Origin: an uncultured Streptococcus sp.
Lineage (GTDB): Bacteria > Bacillota > Bacilli > Lactobacillales > Streptococcaceae
Direction: 5' to 3'
Length of the DNA: 36,859 bases
Assembly: GCA_934215455.1 (NCBI GenBank)
Contig: CAKPZX010000013.1
Coordinates: 1 to 36,859, forward strand
The position numbers were made by a program, and so were the translations under genes. The notes beneath the pieces are model-generated. The model was not told the DNA's origin, did not search any database, and saw nothing but the letters and a program-made list of their open reading frames with translations. Shown in pieces: positions 26,834 to 34,842 of this stretch (position 1 is the stretch's first letter; the number at the start of each line of letters is the position of its first letter).

Positions 26834-27688
26834 ATGCTAGGAGCAATAGTTGGAGACATTGTAGGTTCTGTTTACGAATGGGACAATATTAAAACGAAAG
26901 ACTTTCCATTATTTCGTGAGGATTGTTTTTTCACTGACGATACGGTTATGACCTGTGCTGTTGCTGAAGCCATTATGAATGGTGGTCAGAAGGATGACTT
27001 TATTGATGCCATGAAGAAATATGGCAGAATGTATCCCGATGCTGGGTACGGGCCTAGGTTTAATACATGGATTCAAAGCAATGATTGCTCCCCTTATAAT
27101 AGCTTTGGCAATGGCTCTGCCATGCGTGTTTCTCCTTGTGCTTGGGTGATGGATTGTGGTTTTTGTGCAAGAACAGGTACTTGGCCTTCTAGTAGGACCC
27201 TTGCACAAATTTCTGCAGAGGTGACTCATAATCATCCAGAGGGTGTCAAAGGAGCTATGGCGACGTCTGATGCTATCTTTCTGTGTCGTTATTACTTTGG
27301 AGGCTATTGTGGCGACTACGGGCAACCAATCAATGATCATCCTACAGAGTGTAAGAGACGCATCAAGGAATACATAGAGAAAGAGTACGGATATAACCTT
27401 TCTCAATCACTCGATGACATTCGTCCTAACTATCATTTCAACGCAACCTGTCAGGATACGGTACCTCAAGCCATCATTGCTTTTCTTGAAAGTACAGATT
27501 TTGAAGATGCAATTAGAAATGCCATCTCTCTTGGCGGGGACAGTGATACTCTTGCTGCCATCACAGGAAGTATAGCAGAAGCAGCTTATGGCATACCTGA
27601 TTGGATTAAGGATAAGGCATATACCTATCTTGATGAGCCCTTAAAGGATGTCCTCAGACGATGGGAGCAAGAAGTTTCAATAACATAA
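26834..27688 (+). CDS. ADP-ribosylglycohydrolase (DraG/ARH family)
   Basis: 284 residues. GAIVGDIVGSVYEW at the start, metal-binding Thr34-Asp35-Asp36 in FFTDDTVMT, NGSAMRVSP, TVPQAIIAFLES, and GGDSDTLAAITGSIAEA with Asp236 and Asp238: the two-magnesium site of the family is complete. Such enzymes remove ADP-ribose from proteins or small molecules; the substrate here is unknown and no ADP-ribosyltransferase gene is nearby. ATG 26834 has AAGGAGG about seven bases upstream; the longer frame starts inside the SAP-like gene. Its first 113 bases are duplicated at 25943. Convergent with the ABC operon. Confidence 0.9.
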   Translation: MLGAIVGDIVGSVYEWDNIKTKDFPLFREDCFFTDDTVMTCAVAEAIMNGGQKDDFIDAMKKYGRMYPDAGYGPRFNTWIQSNDCSPYNSFGNGSAMRVSPCAWVMDCGFCARTGTWPSSRTLAQISAEVTHNHPEGVKGAMATSDAIFLCRYYFGGYCGDYGQPINDHPTECKRRIKEYIEKEYGYNLSQSLDDIRPNYHFNATCQDTVPQAIIAFLESTDFEDAIRNAISLGGDSDTLAAITGSIAEAAYGIPDWIKDKAYTYLDEPLKDVLRRWEQEVSIT

Positions 27689-27719
27689 CAGAGATTAGAT
27701 AAAGACAACTAAAAACGGC

Positions 27720-27754
27720 AAAGCGACGAGATAGGAAACAATCTCGTCGCTTTT
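27720..27754. terminator. Bidirectional terminator
   Basis: AAAGCGACGAGAT (27720-27732) pairs perfectly with ATCTCGTCGCTTT (27741-27753); TTTTGTTT follows on plus, and AAAAACGGCAAA precedes it for the minus strand. It closes both the ADP-ribosylglycohydrolase gene and the ABC operon. Confidence 0.85.
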
Positions 27755-27794
27755 GTTTAAAAGTTAATGTTGTGCTATGGATTTATTCAGGTAC

Positions 27795-28511
27795 CTAGTT
27801 AGATTTTTGCTGATTTAAGAGGAGGATACAAGTAATTACTGAGATACAGGATACAAGAATCAGATACCAAAGATTTTCAAGACCAAAACCATGATTGACC
27901 ATCAATCGGAATCCCCAAAAGGCTGGGAAAAGACGCCCGATTGCTTGAAGAAAATCAGGTAGTAAGTTGCTAGGAAACATGATTCCTGAGAGCATAATTG
28001 AGGGTAAAAAGACAAGTTGCGCTATCATGGTAAGCTTTGCTTGATTTTTTACAGTAAGGCCCAGTATACTTCCGAAACTCAACGATACGAAAGTGTAGAT
28101 GCCCAGTGCGAGAAAGAAAAGGGGAAGTTGACTCGGTAGACTTGCTTTAAATAAAATTGGAGCAAGTAGTAGGATCACTAAGCAAGTCATTATTAAATGA
28201 ACAAAAGCAGAGAGAAGCATGGTCACCAATCCTAAGTGAATAGGCACACCATTTGCTTTATAAATCTTTTTTATGTCGCTTCCGTATGTTTCAAACAAGG
28301 AAGGCGGTAAGCCGAGAAAGGCCCCCATGGAAACACTCATAACAATCATTGACTGAATGAGTGTACTACCCATTTTAGGCATAACGGAAGTAAAAATACC
28401 ACCCATGAGAAGAAAGAAAATAAGCGGTACAATATAGTAAGTAACCAAGAGAGACTTACTTCGTATGTCCAATTTCCACTGTAATGCTAGGCTATATAAG
28501 AATCCATTCAT
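27795..28511 (-). CDS. ABC-2 type transporter permease
   Basis: 238 residues with about six membrane segments (for example YYIVPLIFFLLMGGIF, VTMLLSAFVHLIMTCLVILLL, LPLFFLALGIYTFV, LIAQLVFLPSIMLSG-like, and a C-terminal YLILVSCISVITCILLL). LVFLPSIMLSGIMFP is typical of ABC-2 exporter permeases. Its start overlaps the ATPase stop by 4 bases, so the two form one exporter. Substrate unknown; drug or peptide efflux is common in MerR-ABC operons. Confidence 0.88.
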   Translation of the reverse strand: MNGFLYSLALQWKLDIRSKSLLVTYYIVPLIFFLLMGGIFTSVMPKMGSTLIQSMIVMSVSMGAFLGLPPSLFETYGSDIKKIYKANGVPIHLGLVTMLLSAFVHLIMTCLVILLLAPILFKASLPSQLPLFFLALGIYTFVSLSFGSILGLTVKNQAKLTMIAQLVFLPSIMLSGIMFPSNLLPDFLQAIGRLFPAFWGFRLMVNHGFGLENLWYLILVSCISVITCILLLNQQKSN

Positions 28512-29323
28512 TCCGATCCCCTCCTTGCCATTTCGATAAAATGCTGCTCCAGTGTACCACGATCAACCTTAATATCCAATACCTGGATATTTTTCTGTTT
28601 GCATTCTTCCAATAATGAAATCAAAGTGTCCTCGATCGTATCTGTTTCAAAAGATTCCTCTCCGTCCCGGGTCTTTAAATGGATGAAGTATTTTCTTCCC
28701 AACCTGTCTGTCAGTTCTGAAGGAGTACCACAAAAGACAATCTTTCCATTATTCAAAATAGCAATGCGGTCACATAAGGTTTCAACTTCGGCCATATCGT
28801 GGCTTGTCAAAACAATTGTCTTGCCCTGTGATTTGAGCTTTCGGATTTGTTCATGGAGGGATAGTCTTCCTTCAACATCAAGTCCCGCTGTCGGTTCATC
28901 GAGAAAAATAATATCCGGATTACTGATAAGTGCAAGAGCAAGATGTAATTTTCTTTTTTGACCGGTGGATAATTCTATGTATTGCGACTCCTTCATTTCT
29001 TTTATGCCAAGGGCCTTTAGCATAGCATCATCAATGTATGTATGATTCCATTTTGCAAAGAGCTTTATGGCTTCTATTGGTTTGATGTGGGCGGGTAGAG
29101 AGGAGGACTGTAGTTGAATTCCAGTTTTCCCGTTTACAACGATAGTGCCTTCGTCATATTTTCTCAGACTTTCGATACATTCAAGCGTTGTTGTTTTACC
29201 AGCTCCGTTCACTCCGAGCAGAGCAAAGATTTCTCCTTGTTTGATTTGAAAATCGAGACCTCTAAGAACCATATTGCTACCATAACTTTTCTTTAATCTA
29301 GAAATCTCTATCGCGTTTTTCAT
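28508..29323 (-). CDS. ABC transporter ATP-binding protein
   Basis: 271 residues. Walker A LLGVNGAGKTT near residue 40, Q-loop region with LQSSSLPAHIKP, signature LSTGQKRKLHLAL, Walker B IIFLDEPTAGLD, and switch TSHDMAEVETLCDR. The C-terminal 60 residues (after GTPSELTDRLG) form the extra domain common in DrrA/CcmA-type exporters. Starts inside the MerR stop (4-base overlap) and overlaps the permease by 4 bases. It powers the permease encoded next. Confidence 0.93.
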   Translation of the reverse strand: MKNAIEISRLKKSYGSNMVLRGLDFQIKQGEIFALLGVNGAGKTTTLECIESLRKYDEGTIVVNGKTGIQLQSSSLPAHIKPIEAIKLFAKWNHTYIDDAMLKALGIKEMKESQYIELSTGQKRKLHLALALISNPDIIFLDEPTAGLDVEGRLSLHEQIRKLKSQGKTIVLTSHDMAEVETLCDRIAILNNGKIVFCGTPSELTDRLGRKYFIHLKTRDGEESFETDTIEDTLISLLEECKQKNIQVLDIKVDRGTLEQHFIEMARRGSE

Positions 29324-30123
29324 GGTTCTACCTCCTCAAAGGGATTGGTTCCAAGTCTTGAAAAATAGACTTGGAAAGCAGGTCCTAAATAATCATTGAC
29401 GATTTTTTGTTTTTCTTCCCAAGCGTTTGTAGCGATGCCAATATTCCCGACCTCCATCAACTTAGGAAGCATACCCATATCACCATTTGTAAACTCAATA
29501 ATCAAGCTCCAGTATTCTTGCACAACCTGTTGGCATTGTTCGCTTTCAGCTGGTACGTTTTCTTTTTGAAGCTCCACGATTTGATCACTTAGGCGGTTCA
29601 ACCTGTCCATAAAATCTTGCCCGCTTTTCTTGTCAAATCGACTGCGTATCTGGTCGAGCGTATCATCATCAAAGCGCTTAATGAGAGAGTAGGCGTCATT
29701 CTTCATCTGTAGATTGACAATAATGTCTGCATATTTCTTAAAATTGACCGTTTGTATTTGTAAAACTTCTGCCTTTAACTGCTCTATTGCGACCAAAGAA
29801 TCCTTAAGTTGTTCTATATTTTTACGAAGAACATCTGCCTGTTCCGTAAGAGTTTTAGCAACATCATCAGGTGTTTTTAAAGAGATCAAACGGCTCTTTA
29901 TATCCTTGAGAGAAAAGCCTAATGATTTTAATGATAGAATCTGATGGAGTAGCACTATATCTTTATCGGTATAAAGCCTGCGACCTCCCTCACTTTCTGC
30001 CGATGGGGGAAGTAGCCCCTCTTTATCGTAATATTGTAGAGTACGGATGGTAATGCCCATTTTCTTAGCAAGTTCCCCCACTGTCATAAATCCTTCCGGA
30101 ATTGCTCTATATTTAGCCATCAT
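29320..30123 (-). CDS. MerR family transcriptional regulator
   Basis: 267 residues. The N-terminal winged HTH, FMTVGELAKKMGITIRTLQYY then RRLYTDKDIVLLHQILSLKSLGFSLKDI, is a clear MerR domain; a long coiled-coil helix follows (about 85-125), then a helical effector domain of about 130 residues of TipAS-like size. I chose ATG 30123 (minus strand), which has AGGAGG six bases upstream; the earlier ATG at 30138 overlaps that site. First gene of a MerR-ATPase-permease operon, probably activating its own promoter on binding an exported compound. Confidence 0.88.
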   Translation of the reverse strand: MMAKYRAIPEGFMTVGELAKKMGITIRTLQYYDKEGLLPPSAESEGGRRLYTDKDIVLLHQILSLKSLGFSLKDIKSRLISLKTPDDVAKTLTEQADVLRKNIEQLKDSLVAIEQLKAEVLQIQTVNFKKYADIIVNLQMKNDAYSLIKRFDDDTLDQIRSRFDKKSGQDFMDRLNRLSDQIVELQKENVPAESEQCQQVVQEYWSLIIEFTNGDMGMLPKLMEVGNIGIATNAWEEKQKIVNDYLGPAFQVYFSRLGTNPFEEVEP

Positions 30124-30142
30124 TACCCACCTCCTCATACCT

Positions 30143-30173
30143 ATTATACATCGTTACGTAAGGTCATGAACAA
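30143..30173 (-). promoter_or_regulatory. MerR-type promoter with 19-bp spacer and dyad
   Basis: On the minus strand: -35 TTGTTC (plus 30168-30173), exactly 19 bases of spacer (30149-30167), -10 TATAAT (30143-30148). The spacer carries the palindrome TTACGTAA (30154-30161) near its centre. An overlong spacer with a central dyad is the standard target of MerR-family activators. Confidence 0.8.
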
Positions 30174-30479
30174 GGATTTTTAATAAAATTTAAACTGTAA
30201 ATCTTTTAGCATTAATGAAGAATCTCATAAAAAATATAGACTTGATGAATTGGTGAGCTTGTTTTCTATTTCAAAAGGTTATTTGGTCCAATAATAAATA
30301 TCTGATATGTGAGTGGAAACGTGTTATAATTGAGGATGAGACAAGTGGAGGTAAGCTGGTGAAATTTTTAGCAATCAATCCTATTTAGTAAAAATAATGC
30401 TTGAATCTCTATCCTCACGTGTTGAGTATATTAGTTTGCTAAAAAACTATCTTCTATCTAAATATTGAAAGGATTAATG
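30174..30479 (+). other. Intergenic leader region with a tiny ORF
   Basis: About 300 AT-rich bases between the divergent MerR operon and the next gene. The left part shows nothing. An extended -10, TGTTATAAT, lies at 30322-30330. Then GGAGG (30347-30351) precedes, by seven bases, a GTG at 30359 that opens a nine-codon frame, MKFLAINPI, ending in TAG at 30388. Complementary pieces TTTTTAGCAA (30365-30374) and TTGCTAAAAA (30436-30445) flank the space before the next gene. Confidence 0.4.
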
Positions 30480-31046
30480 ATGTATCTATTAGAATTTTAC
30501 CAAAACAATTATTCAAAAGATTTAGTCGTGTTTGATTCTTTAGAAGAGGGAAGAGCCTTTGTAGCGCAAATCCCGGGATATACTTTAGAAAAAGAAGATA
30601 GTTTTGATGTGGAGTATTTTAATCCAAAAAATCTACCGGATTATATGGAGATTGTCTTCAATGGAAATATTGTCCCTTTATCTAGATTTTCGTTTAATTC
30701 TGAGGAAAATGTGGACATTATTTGGAAAGAAATTTCGAATCTATCCGTTAAAAACGATAAAATGATCGAAGGAGCTACAAAAGTAGATGCATATGTCGTG
30801 AATAACGATGAAGTGAAAGCTTATGTCGAAGCACGAGAAGCAAACTTCCGCAAGGCAAAAGTATTCCTAGAAAACAAAGGGTATGAAGTTGACAGAAGCT
30901 TTTTCGGAAGTGAAGACGGCGAAGCGATTCTCTACAGAAAACGCGGCACCGAAGATTGGCACTTCTTATGCCACTTAGACCCGCTGTTTGTAGAGATTGA
31001 AGATGTCGAAGAATATGTGAAAGAAGCGATGGAAGATATTCAATAG
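30480..31046 (+). CDS. Hypothetical protein, 188 residues
   Basis: Not recognised. An acidic cytosolic protein: N-terminal strand-rich part (YLLEFYQNNYSKDLVVFDSL, GYTLEKEDSFDVEYF), a middle with IVFNGNIVPLSRFSF, and a helical second half (KAYVEAREANFRKAKVFLEN, LYRKRGTEDWHFLCHLDPLFVEI, EDVEEYVKEAMEDI). No signal peptide or membrane segment. ATG 30480 (or 30477) with AAGGA upstream. Size, acidity and neighbourhood resemble immunity-type genes, but nothing in the sequence proves it. Confidence 0.7.
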   Translation: MYLLEFYQNNYSKDLVVFDSLEEGRAFVAQIPGYTLEKEDSFDVEYFNPKNLPDYMEIVFNGNIVPLSRFSFNSEENVDIIWKEISNLSVKNDKMIEGATKVDAYVVNNDEVKAYVEAREANFRKAKVFLENKGYEVDRSFFGSEDGEAILYRKRGTEDWHFLCHLDPLFVEIEDVEEYVKEAMEDIQ

Positions 31047-31151
31047 TCAAACAAAGTTCTTTGTGAGTGTATGCAACTGCTTGAGTAGACGGATTGAGCA
31101 GTAAAGAGAAACATCTAGCACTATCTAGCTTCTTAAGGAGAAATATCTATC

Positions 31152-31410
31152 ATGAAAATGGAAATCAGGAAAACCTATCTTGTAAAATAAGATTATCGCA
31201 TTTATTCCTCAAGATATGATTAAACGGATTCCATTTTTTGTTAGAAAACATGCCATTACACGTACTGTTAAGAGAGTATCGCTCGAGTATCCGGAGTTGT
31301 ATGCAGTAGCTGAACAAGAAGGCCAACTTCCTGAAAAGGAAGCTCAAGAATTGCAACAAATTCTTACAGATATTTTCCAAGAGAAAATGAACAAGCATAA
31401 GATTAAATAA
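31152..31410 (+). pseudogene. Small gene of unknown function broken by a frameshift
   Basis: ATG 31152, with AAGGAG eleven bases upstream, opens MKMEIRKTYLVK and stops at TAA 31188. One base over, the frame reads NKIIAFIPQDMIKR then continues through RIPFFVRKHAITRTVKRVS to a stop at 31410. Removing one A from the AAAA run at 31184-31187 would join them into a protein of about 85 residues. The second part has no ribosome site of its own; an internal ATG lies at 31216. Family not recognised; basic in the middle, acidic near the end. Confidence 0.45.
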
Positions 31411-31458
31411 GCTTTGAGATTTATCAATAAGATGTCGATTGAGCATTAGGAGTTGAGA

Positions 31459-32265
31459 ATGGCAATTGATGGCGTTAAAATCATTGACAGTGACCAAGGG
31501 TATGACATTTACAATGAGGTAGTTGGTCGCTATAGAGATGGTGATCATGTAAACAATATTATCAAGGATATCCTCGATGTGGAGAAAGATTACTGTCAAA
31601 CAGACTTTTTTACAGAGATTTATTGGACTGCTCTTGCCAACTCACTGTGGAAGATTGGTCACCTGACAGACGATATCAGAGATAAAACCTTGGAGCTTAT
31701 CAAAAAAGGGGCTGATCCATTTTGGTTGGAAATAGATTCAAAGGCTTTGAAGCAAAGGCAAAAGGTCTTGGATAAACTTGCTATCCATTTGCAAACTGAA
31801 AATCCTAGACCTCTAAAGGTCACTAAAGCCAAAACTAAACGTAAACCTTATTTTGAAGAAGGGGATCTCCTTGCTGTTAAGTTCCAAGATGAGTATGGTC
31901 TTGTCTTTGTATCTATGGTTGAGCAGAGTCCTAGAAAGCTTGAGTATCATTTGGCTTGCACACGCCTCTTACAAACTAAAAAGCCCTCCATCGATGATTT
32001 TTTGACCAGTCAAATCTCCTGTAAGATGGACAATACAAAGTTTGCTCTCGTTACAGATTGCTGGTTCAATCACAAAGATTTAGGGCAATTATTAGAAAAT
32101 ATTGAAAAAATTGGACAGGTGAAACTTAGACCTTTTAGTCTTTGGATGTTGGCACCTGCCCAAAATTTAGAAGATATTTATGAAGAAATCACTAGAGATA
32201 AAGGTTCCTCTGGCCTTCGATTCATCGAAACCTATAAACTTGTCTACGATATTTTTCCAGTTTAA
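31459..32265 (+). CDS. Hypothetical protein, 268 residues
   Basis: Not recognised with confidence. N-terminal half helical (YDIYNEVVGRYRDGDHVNNI, FTEIYWTALANSLWKIGHL) followed by a Lys-rich linker (KVTKAKTKRKPYF), then a strand-rich half starting EGDLLAVKFQDEYGLVFVSM. The pattern G-D-x-x-A-hydrophobic-x4-GLVFV recalls Imm26-type immunity domains, but this is a weak visual match. Cytosolic. ATG 31459 has AGGAG six bases upstream; a TTG six bases earlier overlaps it. Convergent with the membrane-protein gene that follows. Confidence 0.7.
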   Translation: MAIDGVKIIDSDQGYDIYNEVVGRYRDGDHVNNIIKDILDVEKDYCQTDFFTEIYWTALANSLWKIGHLTDDIRDKTLELIKKGADPFWLEIDSKALKQRQKVLDKLAIHLQTENPRPLKVTKAKTKRKPYFEEGDLLAVKFQDEYGLVFVSMVEQSPRKLEYHLACTRLLQTKKPSIDDFLTSQISCKMDNTKFALVTDCWFNHKDLGQLLENIEKIGQVKLRPFSLWMLAPAQNLEDIYEEITRDKGSSGLRFIETYKLVYDIFPV

Positions 32266-32295
32266 TGCTTATGTGATAAAGGGGGAAATGGTGAA

Positions 32296-33315
32296 TCATT
32301 CCCATTGACTATGCTGGGCCCTGACACCATAACTATCTAGGGAACCATCTGAATTGAACTTGGCTTCAATCCGATATCTTTTCCAGAGGTCGTAATCTGC
32401 TGTTTGAATGGTTAGGATAAAGTTGGCATCTGTGTCAGAGACACTATAATCAGCCGGATTTAGTTGAAAGATATCGATTAATTTTCGTGTTTGAAAGTCT
32501 TGGAGTTTGAGATTTGCTAGCTTGACATGATTGATGGAAATTTTTTCTAGTTGCTTGCTATCCTTAGGTGTTCTGTAATAGGTGATGACGCAGTTTTTGA
32601 GTTGATCAGTATCTCTTCCCGTAGGAGTAAGGCTCATAAAGCCACAGGACTGATCATCCCGCTTGACTTCAAGAAGCTGACCGTAGTAGAAGTGGTCGTT
32701 TTTGGGATTGGTGATGTAACTCTCTGCGCCTTTATCTCCAAAGGTATAGCCTTGGTCTAAAAGCTCGGAAGCCTTGGTTTCACCGATGATGACAGTGGTA
32801 TCTTGAATGGTTACTGGAACTGGTTGAGCTGGAAGACCACTCATCATCATGCAGAACATAAAAACATAACTTGTTAAAAAAGCTGTCCCGATAACAGCGT
32901 TGGTTGATGCATAGACATGACTGTTATGAAAGTTTTTGCTTATAGCCAGTACAACAAATTTACCAATACTTTTTAAAACCATACTAACAAGTACGATGAA
33001 AAATTGTTTTTTCAAACATTCATAAATGGCTTGAGGAAAGCTATTACTATGATAGTAGAGGACAGCCAATACGAGTAGATTTACGATTAAATAGATCAGC
33101 AAGAACCAATGAATCTCTTTAAGGGCATTAGCATCAGTGATTTCTTCATAGTCAACGTGAATTCTTCCTTGAACAGCATGGCCAAGTTTGTAAATCCATT
33201 TGGGAATGTCTTTGCCTTTTTTAACCGCAACTACAAGTCTGATATAGAGGTAGATAGTAAAGGATAAGGATAGAAAGAAAAGAGCATAAAAACCCAAAAC
33301 AATACTAGTGAACAT
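32296..33315 (-). CDS. Membrane protein of unknown function, 339 residues
   Basis: About four membrane segments in the first 165 residues (VLGFYALFFLSLSFTIYLYI, WFLLIYLIVNLLVLAVLYY, FFIVLVSMVLKSIGKFVVLA, AVIGTAFLTSYVFMFCMMM) followed by a soluble C-terminal domain of about 170 residues, with PVPVTIQDTTVIIGETKASEL just after the last segment and strand-rich sequence to the end. The C-terminal part is probably outside the cell if the N-terminus is inside. ATG 33315 on the minus strand with AAAGGG upstream. It is the only leftward gene in this cluster, and its function is not recognised. Confidence 0.75.
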   Translation of the reverse strand: MFTSIVLGFYALFFLSLSFTIYLYIRLVVAVKKGKDIPKWIYKLGHAVQGRIHVDYEEITDANALKEIHWFLLIYLIVNLLVLAVLYYHSNSFPQAIYECLKKQFFIVLVSMVLKSIGKFVVLAISKNFHNSHVYASTNAVIGTAFLTSYVFMFCMMMSGLPAQPVPVTIQDTTVIIGETKASELLDQGYTFGDKGAESYITNPKNDHFYYGQLLEVKRDDQSCGFMSLTPTGRDTDQLKNCVITYYRTPKDSKQLEKISINHVKLANLKLQDFQTRKLIDIFQLNPADYSVSDTDANFILTIQTADYDLWKRYRIEAKFNSDGSLDSYGVRAQHSQWE

Positions 33316-33355
33316 TACTATTTCCCTTTATTTAACATTCAATAAAACAATTTCT

Positions 33356-33392
33356 TAGCTCCATTATAGCATTTTCTATAGAAATAGAGCTA
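33356..33392. promoter_or_regulatory. Dyad over the -10 of the leftward membrane-protein gene
   Basis: Outer arms TAGCTC (33356-33361) and GAGCTA (33387-33392) enclose TATAG...CTATA. On the minus strand TGCTATAAT (extended -10, plus 33363-33371) lies inside the left half. It could be an operator between the divergent genes at 33315 and 33435. Confidence 0.4.
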
Positions 33393-33434
33393 GAAATATT
33401 AGTATTATCCTACAAGATTCAAAGGAGAAAAATC

Positions 33435-33941
33435 ATGGGAATGATTGCCAATTATCAATATTTACCAGACAATGAATTAGAACAAATAAAAGCTCTTTCT
33501 AACCAAGAAGATGACTTGTTAGACTTTGCTGAGGACTCCGCTGACACTCATGATATCATAATAGATATCGACAAAATGTGGGATGCTCTTCTCTTTGTCA
33601 TGACAGGATTTAGTAGTTCAGAATTTTTAGATGACAATCCCTTGAGAGAAGCTGTTTTAGGGGTGACTCCTCTAGAGGATGTATCTGAATATATCGCCTA
33701 TACTGAAAAATCGAGAATTGCGGCTATCAGTCAAGCTTTAGAAGAATTTGATATGGACAAGGCTTTGAAAGACTTTAGTATGGAAGCATGCAAGAAAGCC
33801 GACTTGTATCCTAATATTTGGGATTATCTTGAGGAAGAGGAAGAAATCAAGGATGACATTTTAACCTGCTTTGTAAATATGAAAGAGTTTTACAAAAATA
33901 TTCTGGAACTCAATGGAAATGTCCTAGTCACTATTTGTTAA
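33435..33941 (+). CDS. DUF1877 (YfbM-like) protein
   Basis: 168 residues. Starts GMIANYQYLPDNELEQI and has IDIDKMWDALLFVMTGFSS, NPLREAVLGVTPL, then SRIAAISQALEEFD: the typical layout of DUF1877 (E. coli YfbM), a small alpha/beta protein of unknown function. Very acidic (EEEEEIKDD). ATG 33435 with AAAGGAG upstream. Such genes often sit among immunity-type or other orphan genes in streptococci. It stands 31 bases before the CbrC-type gene, probably co-transcribed. Confidence 0.82.
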   Translation: MGMIANYQYLPDNELEQIKALSNQEDDLLDFAEDSADTHDIIIDIDKMWDALLFVMTGFSSSEFLDDNPLREAVLGVTPLEDVSEYIAYTEKSRIAAISQALEEFDMDKALKDFSMEACKKADLYPNIWDYLEEEEEIKDDILTCFVNMKEFYKNILELNGNVLVTIC

Positions 33942-33972
33942 GGTTTTTATATTCCATTAGAAAGGTAATCCT

Positions 33973-34824
33973 ATGAATCCATTTCTAGAAAAATACATTA
34001 CATTAAAAAAGCAATACCTGGACCAAGATGGAAAGCCTTCAAGTGTCGCAGCCCTTTATGATTTGGCTGATGAATTAGCTAAGTCTGATGATTTAGAAGC
34101 GAAGAAAGTCTTAGTTGACCTCTATGAGCAATTGGGTCTCTACACTAGTGCCTATAGCTTATTTACTGAAATCTTAGATAAACCAGATCGAAAACAGATA
34201 AAGAAACTGAGTCGTTTACAAGAAATGAGTCAAAGTCATGGAGATAGATTTGCCCATTCTCGTCCACTAACAAAAGAAGAGAAGAAGCAAAGGCAGGACT
34301 TGTTAAAAGACTTACCCCATTTTCTCTATCATCCAGATCCCTTAGCTACAGGTTCATTTGTTGAAGGAGAAGCCAAGCTTTGTCCATCTTGTGGGAAAGA
34401 AAGTAATGTTTATTATGCTCTTAGACCCTATAGTATTGAAGAGATAGTACATCTCTGCCCAACTTGTATTGCAAACGGTCAAGCAGCTAAGAAATTCGAT
34501 GCAGAATTTATACAAGATGCAGAGTGGAAGGGTGAATTGGATCCAGAAAAGAATCAGCTGCTTTTTTGTCAGACCCCAGGCTACTCTAGTTGGCAGGGAG
34601 AATATTGGCTTTCTTGTTGCCAAGATTATTGTGCTTACTTGGGTACAGTTGGAACTCGAGAATTGAAGGATATGGGAATCGCTGAGCAAGTCTTGGCAGA
34701 CTATGAAGCGCGTGAAGAATATCAAGAGGTAGAAGACTTTTTAGTCAAAGACGGGTCTATCTGTGGGTACTTGTTTAGATGTCTCCATTGTCAAAAATAC
34801 CAGATCTGGGTTGATGCAGATTAA
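33973..34824 (+). CDS. CbrC family protein (UPF0167) with N-terminal helical extension
   Basis: 283 residues. The N-terminal 110 residues are helical and look TPR-like (AALYDLADELAKSDDLEAKKVL, QLGLYTSAYSLFTEIL). The C-terminal domain starts LPHFLYHPDPLATGSFV and continues with CPSCGKES, CPTCI, CQTPGYSSWQGEYWLSCC and CLHCQKY, matching CbrC, named in E. coli for colicin E2 tolerance. The four Cys clusters suggest a zinc site. Cytosolic; no signal. ATG 33973 with AAAGG upstream. The fused N-terminal part is absent from the E. coli protein. Confidence 0.8.
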   Translation: MNPFLEKYITLKKQYLDQDGKPSSVAALYDLADELAKSDDLEAKKVLVDLYEQLGLYTSAYSLFTEILDKPDRKQIKKLSRLQEMSQSHGDRFAHSRPLTKEEKKQRQDLLKDLPHFLYHPDPLATGSFVEGEAKLCPSCGKESNVYYALRPYSIEEIVHLCPTCIANGQAAKKFDAEFIQDAEWKGELDPEKNQLLFCQTPGYSSWQGEYWLSCCQDYCAYLGTVGTRELKDMGIAEQVLADYEAREEYQEVEDFLVKDGSICGYLFRCLHCQKYQIWVDAD

Positions 34825-34842
34825 ACCGGAATGTGATTAGCT

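Noticed and set aside
26909..27406. Long open frame on the minus strand
   Set aside because: It lies wholly opposite the ADP-ribosylglycohydrolase gene, has no ribosome site and encodes low-complexity, unfamiliar sequence; a mirror of the real gene.
30325..30450. Riboswitch or attenuator before the gene at 30480
   Set aside because: Two sets of complementary pieces exist but they cross rather than nest, one lies partly upstream of the predicted start point, and no known riboswitch core or terminator was seen.
31056..31096. A possible seventh rlmD tail (GTGAGTGTATGCAACTGCTT)
   Set aside because: Only the bases around GAGTGT and CTGCTT agree; HHVE is not encoded in a consistent frame and the stop position does not fit. 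Kept out of the tail series.
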